DNA of 64,000 nt, from contig NZ_JBNILN010000001.1 of the NCBI RefSeq assembly GCF_050107715.1, positions 186,001-250,000 on the forward strand, in the 5' to 3' direction. Position 1 is the first letter of the stretch. The number at the start of each line of letters is the position of its first letter. The position numbers and the translations under genes were made by a program. This stretch comes from Metabacillus_B sp050107715 (lineage in GTDB: Bacteria > Bacillota > Bacilli > Bacillales > Bacillaceae). Shown here one piece after another: positions 60,297 through 64,000 of this stretch. Below the pieces are notes generated by a model that was not told where the DNA came from, made no database searches, and saw only the letters and a program-made list of their open reading frames with translations.

Positions 60297-60424
60297 CGAT
60301 ATCCGCCTCGTTTCGGTCGATATAATCAAAAAATAGCCGATATATCGGAAATATGGTCGATATATCCTAAAAATGGTCGATATATTCCAAAAATATCCGA
60401 TATATCCCAAAAAAACGCCGATTC
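60297..60424. repeat. Array of seven CGATAT units with a 20-bp period
   Basis: CGAT(AT) begins at 60297, 60318, 60338, 60358, 60378, 60398 and 60419: 20 bases apart inside, 21 at the ends. The core is (G)(T/C)CGATATATC followed by an A-rich tail (CTAAAAATGG and variants). No transposase, no CRISPR genes. Open frames across it (minus strand, GYIGYFWNIS-like) are repeat-derived. Confidence 0.88.
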
Positions 60425-60436
60425 CGGGTGCCGCCT

Positions 60437-60535
60437 TGTCCAAGTTCTCCCTTGTTTTATCCCATTGACTGATTTGCCCTTGAAAAATTGTGCTCCCCTC
60501 CGCAAATAGGATCCAAGTTCTCCCCTGTTTTATCC
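60437..60535. repeat. Direct repeat pair AAGTTCTCCCyTGTTTTATC
   Basis: AAGTTCTCCCTTGTTTTATC at 60440 and AAGTTCTCCCCTGTTTTATC at 60512, about 72 bases apart. No function assigned; they adjoin the 20-bp array. Confidence 0.6.
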
Positions 60536-60736
60536 CGCCGCCTGCCTCACAACGCCCCACACAAATCCTAAGTCTTCCTTTTGATTTCATTTCAATCAAT
60601 TTACATGTCCAAACCCGGCAGCCGTTCCTAAAAAAGCCCAATATGTTAAATCGATCTGTTTCACCCACAGCCGTATAGCCGCCCGGCCTATCCGTTATCT
60701 AACCCTCTCACCCGTTGAGCCACTTTAAAACCAAAA

Positions 60737-60769
60737 AAAAACCGCCCCACACTTAATCCGGGGCGGTTC
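60737..60769 (-). terminator. Terminator of the secreted YusW-like gene
   Basis: GAACCGCCCCGG and GGGGCGGTTTTTTTTT pair on the minus strand right after the stop. Confidence 0.85.
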
Positions 60770-60775
60770 GTTCAC

Positions 60776-61579
60776 TTATCTCTCGAAGCTGATGTTGGCT
60801 TTTGAGTTGTTTTCAAACTGAGATTGCACTTCGACTTTTGTGATATCTGTTACTTTCAAGCCCAGTGTTTTGGAAAGCTGATCAAGGTAGCCGTTCCAGG
60901 TTGCGTCTTTTTCTGGAATGATGCTGTCTTTTATTCTTAGTGCTTCAAGCAGGGCATAGAAACCTTTGTATGTTTTCTTGCCGGCAGCGGTATTCTTTTC
61001 GATTACTGTTTTGATGCTATCGCCGCTTGTCAGGTAAGTTACATGATAGTAGTAGCCGTTTTTATCTTCTACCTTCATGTAAAGTCTGCTAATGCTGTAC
61101 GGGCTGATTACAGCTGATTTTTCACCTTTTTTAAAGGAGAAGTCAACGCCGGCCATGTTGTTAAAGCCAATGGATACGTTCGCACGGGTAACATCGGAAG
61201 GTTTTACACCTAAGGCATTGGATAAGCGCTTAATCACTTCTTCTTTGCTCAGCTTAAGAGAAAGGTCAAGGTCTTTAACAAATTGGACAACTTTCTTATT
61301 TGCTTCTTCTCCTGTTACTGCGACGGTCTCTTTTCCGCTTTCTTTCTTAATGGCAACATTTACTTTGCCATTTTCTTCTGAGTAGCTGACCCTGTACTTT
61401 GCGTCTTTGAGCATCACTGTGCCTTTGAACGTATCAACGGTTTTCCAGATGGAGTTCACATCAATTTTCTTAGCTTGTTCAATTGCACTTTGCGGAACCT
61501 TGATTTCCGCAGCTGAAGCCGGAGCTGCTGCGCTGACAGCTACTGCTGCCGCCAATACTGCTGAAGCGATTTTCTTCAT
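60776..61579 (-). CDS. Secreted protein with tandem YusW-like domains
   Basis: 267 residues from ATG 61579 (GTG three codons earlier is the frame's outer start; ATG fits AGGGTG spacing). Signal peptide MKKIASAVLAAAVAVSAAAP with an AxA cleavage site. Two halves (about 55-150 and 165-267) repeat: LSNALGVKPSDVTRANVSIG and LSKTLGLKVTDITKVEVQSQ, each with a preceding YxVxY strand. This suggests an internal duplication of a YusW-like domain. No enzyme motif; function unknown. Confidence 0.75.
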   Translation of the reverse strand: MKKIASAVLAAAVAVSAAAPASAAEIKVPQSAIEQAKKIDVNSIWKTVDTFKGTVMLKDAKYRVSYSEENGKVNVAIKKESGKETVAVTGEEANKKVVQFVKDLDLSLKLSKEEVIKRLSNALGVKPSDVTRANVSIGFNNMAGVDFSFKKGEKSAVISPYSISRLYMKVEDKNGYYYHVTYLTSGDSIKTVIEKNTAAGKKTYKGFYALLEALRIKDSIIPEKDATWNGYLDQLSKTLGLKVTDITKVEVQSQFENNSKANISFER

Positions 61580-61648
61580 TCCTTGCACCCTCTCAAATTT
61601 AGTTACATGGATGCCAACACCTAAGCTGTAAGTTTAGTAATCTATTGG

Positions 61649-62998
61649 TTAAAAGGAAGCAGCAAGAATCGATTCCTGCTCTTTTTCACCCGCAGGCAGG
61701 ACAGCTTCGCGTCCAATGGAGATGTATTCTACATGAAGTTTTTGCGCTTCTTCTGCTGAGTAGCAGTTGCGGCCGTCAAATACAATTGGTTCTTCCATGA
61801 AAAGGCCTGACATGAGAAGGGCTTTTTCAACAATCTCTTTCCAGTCAGTCAGGATAAAGACTGCGTCTGCTTCTTTAATGGCATCTTCAATTTGCTCTGC
61901 ATAGATGACTTCTTCAGGAAGGATTTTTTTTGCATTTTCAACAGCGATCGGATCGTAGCCGACGACTTCAGCACCTTCTTCGACAAGCTGCTGTGAAACA
62001 ACGATAGAAGCAGCTTCACGCATATCGTCTGTTTCCGGCTTGAAAGCAAGTCCCAGGAGGGCAATGCGTTTGCCTTCAAGAGAACCAAGGCGCTCTTTTG
62101 CTTTATTAACCAGACGTGTTTTCTGGGTTTCGTTAATTTGAATAACCGACTTCAGCAGGTGAAAATCATGTCCGTGATCCTGGGAGATTTTCACAAGTGC
62201 ATGGGTATCCTTTGGAAAACAAGAGCCTCCATAGCCAATGCCCGCATTAAGGAATTGTCTGCCGATTCGAGCATCCTGGCCCATGCCCTCAGCCACTTCG
62301 CTTACATTTGCTCCTACTTTTTCGGAAAGATTCGCAATTTCGTTGATAAAGGAAATTTTTGTAGCAAGAAAAGCATTTGCTGCATATTTAATCATTTCCG
62401 CACTGCTGATGGTCGTTTTTAAGATTGGCAGGCCGAATGGCTTGTTGATTTCTTCAATAATGTTTGCCGCTTCTGCATTGTCAGCACCAATTACAATGCG
62501 GTCACCGTTAAAGGAATCGTGAACAGCAGATCCTTCTCTTAGAAATTCAGGATTGGATACAGCTTCTACGAGGTAATTGTCCTGCAGGTTCGCCATAACC
62601 AATTCGCGCACTTTGTAGTTCGTGCCGAGCGGGACGGTACTCTTTGTAACAACGGTCACGTCTCTAGTGATATTCTGGCCGATATCTCTTGCAGCTTTGA
62701 AAATATAAGATAGGTTAGCAGATCCATCTTCAGCTTGCGGAGTACCCACCGCAATATACACAACGTCTTTATCTTTAAGGCCGATGATATGGCTGTCTGT
62801 AAATTTCAGGCGCCCTGCTTCGGTGTTTTTCACCATCAGCTCTTCAAGGCCTGGTTCATAAATAGGAGAGATTCCCTTTTTCAACATTTCTACTTTATCA
62901 GAGTTGATGTCAAGGCATGTTACGTCATGTCCAATTTCAGAAAGGCAGACCCCGGTAACCAGACCTACATAACCCGTTCCGATAATGGCAATATTCAT
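61649..62998 (-). CDS. ugd: UDP-glucose 6-dehydrogenase
   Basis: 449 residues. NAD-binding IIGTGYVGLVTGVCLSE, the catalytic Cys and lysine region in GIGYGGSCFPKDTHALV (Cys in GSCFPKD), and the C-terminal VFILTDWKEI. It oxidises UDP-glucose to UDP-glucuronate, used for teichuronic acid or other polysaccharides (tuaD in B. subtilis). It follows the UDP-glucose-forming galU by 78 bases, giving a two-step supply. Start ATG 62998 follows AGGAGGAAATC. Confidence 0.95.
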   Translation of the reverse strand: MNIAIIGTGYVGLVTGVCLSEIGHDVTCLDINSDKVEMLKKGISPIYEPGLEELMVKNTEAGRLKFTDSHIIGLKDKDVVYIAVGTPQAEDGSANLSYIFKAARDIGQNITRDVTVVTKSTVPLGTNYKVRELVMANLQDNYLVEAVSNPEFLREGSAVHDSFNGDRIVIGADNAEAANIIEEINKPFGLPILKTTISSAEMIKYAANAFLATKISFINEIANLSEKVGANVSEVAEGMGQDARIGRQFLNAGIGYGGSCFPKDTHALVKISQDHGHDFHLLKSVIQINETQKTRLVNKAKERLGSLEGKRIALLGLAFKPETDDMREAASIVVSQQLVEEGAEVVGYDPIAVENAKKILPEEVIYAEQIEDAIKEADAVFILTDWKEIVEKALLMSGLFMEEPIVFDGRNCYSAEEAQKLHVEYISIGREAVLPAGEKEQESILAASF

Positions 62999-63029
62999 AT
63001 GATTTCCTCCTCCTATGCTTTACAGCGGG

Positions 63030-63067
63030 ACATGCTTGTCCCAGCTGTCCATTGGATAGCTGGGACA
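63030..63067 (-). other. Hairpin between gtaB and ugd
   Basis: TGTCCCAGCT and AGCTGGGACA pair across about 14 bases on the minus strand, after the gtaB stop. No T run, so a processing or mRNA-stability element is more likely than a terminator. Confidence 0.5.
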
Positions 63068-63076
63068 AATGCACGT

Positions 63077-63970
63077 TTATGACAAAGTAATTTCTTTTTC
63101 TTTCACAAGGCTGCTTAAATATTCATGAACATGGTCTCCAAGATCGCCGCGTTCCAGAGCAAAATCAATCGTTGCTTTTACAAATCCGAACTTATCTCCC
63201 ACATCATATCGTTTGCCTGCAAAATTATACGCGAGAACAGTCTGTGTTTCATTCAGAATTTTGATAGCATCTGTCAGCTGAATCTCGTTTCCGGAACCGG
63301 GAGGCAGTGTTTCAAGAATGCTGAAAATTTCAGGTGTCAAAATGTACCGCCCCATGATGGCATAGTTGGAAGGCGCATCTTCTGCAGCAGGCTTCTCTAC
63401 TACGGATGAGAGGGATAATACACCATCTTCCAGTGTATGATTCTCAAGTGGGGCAATAATGCCGTATTTTGAAACATCTTTATGCTCTACTTCCTGTACA
63501 CCCAGAATAGAAGATTCATATTTATCATACACGCTGATCAGCTGCTGCAGGCAGGGAGTTTCGGATTTAACGATATCGTCGCCAAGCAATACAGCAAAAG
63601 GTTCATTTCCGATAAAGCTTTCAGCACAGTGAATCGCATGGCCAAGTCCGCGAGGCTCCTTTTGGCGCACGTAATGGATGTTTGCCATGTTCGAAATGGA
63701 CTGGATTTCTTCGAGTCTATCGAATTTCCCTTTTTTGTAGAGCGTTTCCTCAAGCTCATAGGACTTGTCGAAATGATCCTCAATGGCGCGTTTACCGCGT
63801 CCGCTAATGACGAGAATATCTTCAATCCCCGATTTAATGGCCTCTTCTACGATATACTGGATCGTCGGTTTATCTACAATCGGCAGCATTTCCTTCGGCT
63901 GAGCCTTCGTAGCTGGAAGGAAACGGGTGCCTAATCCGGCTGCTGGAATAATCGCTTTACGTACTTTCAT
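63077..63970 (-). CDS. gtaB: UTP-glucose-1-phosphate uridylyltransferase
   Basis: 297 residues. Motifs: IIPAAGLGTRFLPATKAQPK (nucleotide binding), VDKPTIQYIVEEAI, VLLGDDIV and YDVGDKFGFVKATIDFA near the end. It makes UDP-glucose for wall teichoic acid glucosylation, glycolipid and ugd. ATG 63970 follows GGAGAGG; six upstream in-frame codons are not counted. First gene of a likely gtaB-ugd pair. Also called galU. Confidence 0.95.
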   Translation of the reverse strand: MKVRKAIIPAAGLGTRFLPATKAQPKEMLPIVDKPTIQYIVEEAIKSGIEDILVISGRGKRAIEDHFDKSYELEETLYKKGKFDRLEEIQSISNMANIHYVRQKEPRGLGHAIHCAESFIGNEPFAVLLGDDIVKSETPCLQQLISVYDKYESSILGVQEVEHKDVSKYGIIAPLENHTLEDGVLSLSSVVEKPAAEDAPSNYAIMGRYILTPEIFSILETLPPGSGNEIQLTDAIKILNETQTVLAYNFAGKRYDVGDKFGFVKATIDFALERGDLGDHVHEYLSSLVKEKEITLS

Positions 63971-64000
63971 TAAAACCTCTCCATTCACATGAAATTTCTC

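Noticed and set aside
60201..60668. 155-residue minus-strand frame over the CGATAT array
   Set aside because: The translation repeats IGYF/IYRP units from the array; no ribosome site.

Overview
The window is chromosomal DNA from a Gram-positive, endospore-forming Bacillaceae species. The run sufCDSUB - yurZ - metQPN - yusEFG - gcvH - yusI - fadEAN - fadM - yusN-like - yusU - yusV matches, in order and strand, the yur/yus region of Bacillus subtilis as I know it. Ribosome-binding sites are strong, several genes start with TTG or GTG, and there are spore-coat genes and poly-gamma-glutamate capsule genes. The exact species cannot be fixed from the sequence; Metabacillus or a related Bacillus-like genus is plausible.

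Layout. 1-5.3 kb: SUF iron-sulfur assembly operon, minus strand, with sufB cut by the window edge. 5.5-7.2 kb: a small ORF and an IS200/IS605-type element carrying only tnpB. 7.4-10.7 kb: yurZ and the methionine importer metNPQ behind a SAM-I riboswitch. 10.9-12.9 kb: small conserved genes and gcvH. 13.1-19.9 kb: fatty-acid beta-oxidation operon fadN-fadA-fadE with a FadR operator, then yuzL-like and fadM. 20.4-22.1 kb: two CotF-like coat genes followed by a nested 20-bp repeat array. 22.1-27.2 kb: Fur-controlled siderophore uptake genes (binding lipoprotein, two permeases, ATPase, FhuF-type reductase). 27.5-35.1 kb: ZIP-like transporter, KtrAB-type potassium channel behind a c-di-AMP riboswitch, DedA protein, a second c-di-AMP riboswitch in front of a dicarboxylate/glutamate symporter, a lipoprotein and tatA. 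35.3-42.3 kb: lysine riboswitch and permease, D-Ala-D-Ala carboxypeptidase, a MurE-like ligase, fumC, and a GNAT acetyltransferase. 42.6-47.2 kb: EcsC-like, PadR regulator plus membrane protein, DUF3243 protein, SDR and BrnQ. 48.0-55.4 kb: immune inhibitor A metalloprotease and a capBCADE poly-gamma-glutamate capsule operon. 55.9-58.7 kb: degraded ORFs, a methyltransferase and an FAD monooxygenase. 58.8-64 kb: V4R-STAS protein, a small ORF, a second 20-bp array, a duplicated secreted protein, UDP-glucose dehydrogenase and UDP-glucose pyrophosphorylase.

How it fits together. Small-molecule control is dense: one SAM, one lysine and two c-di-AMP riboswitches, Fur boxes and a FadR box. The paired c-di-AMP switches place potassium uptake and acidic amino-acid uptake under one osmotic signal. 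Most of the window is ordinary core chromosome. The least explained items are the two intergenic arrays with an exact 20-bp period, the self-palindromic PadR operator, the tnpB element with its probable guide RNA, the methyltransferase-monooxygenase pair, and the MurE-like paralogue.
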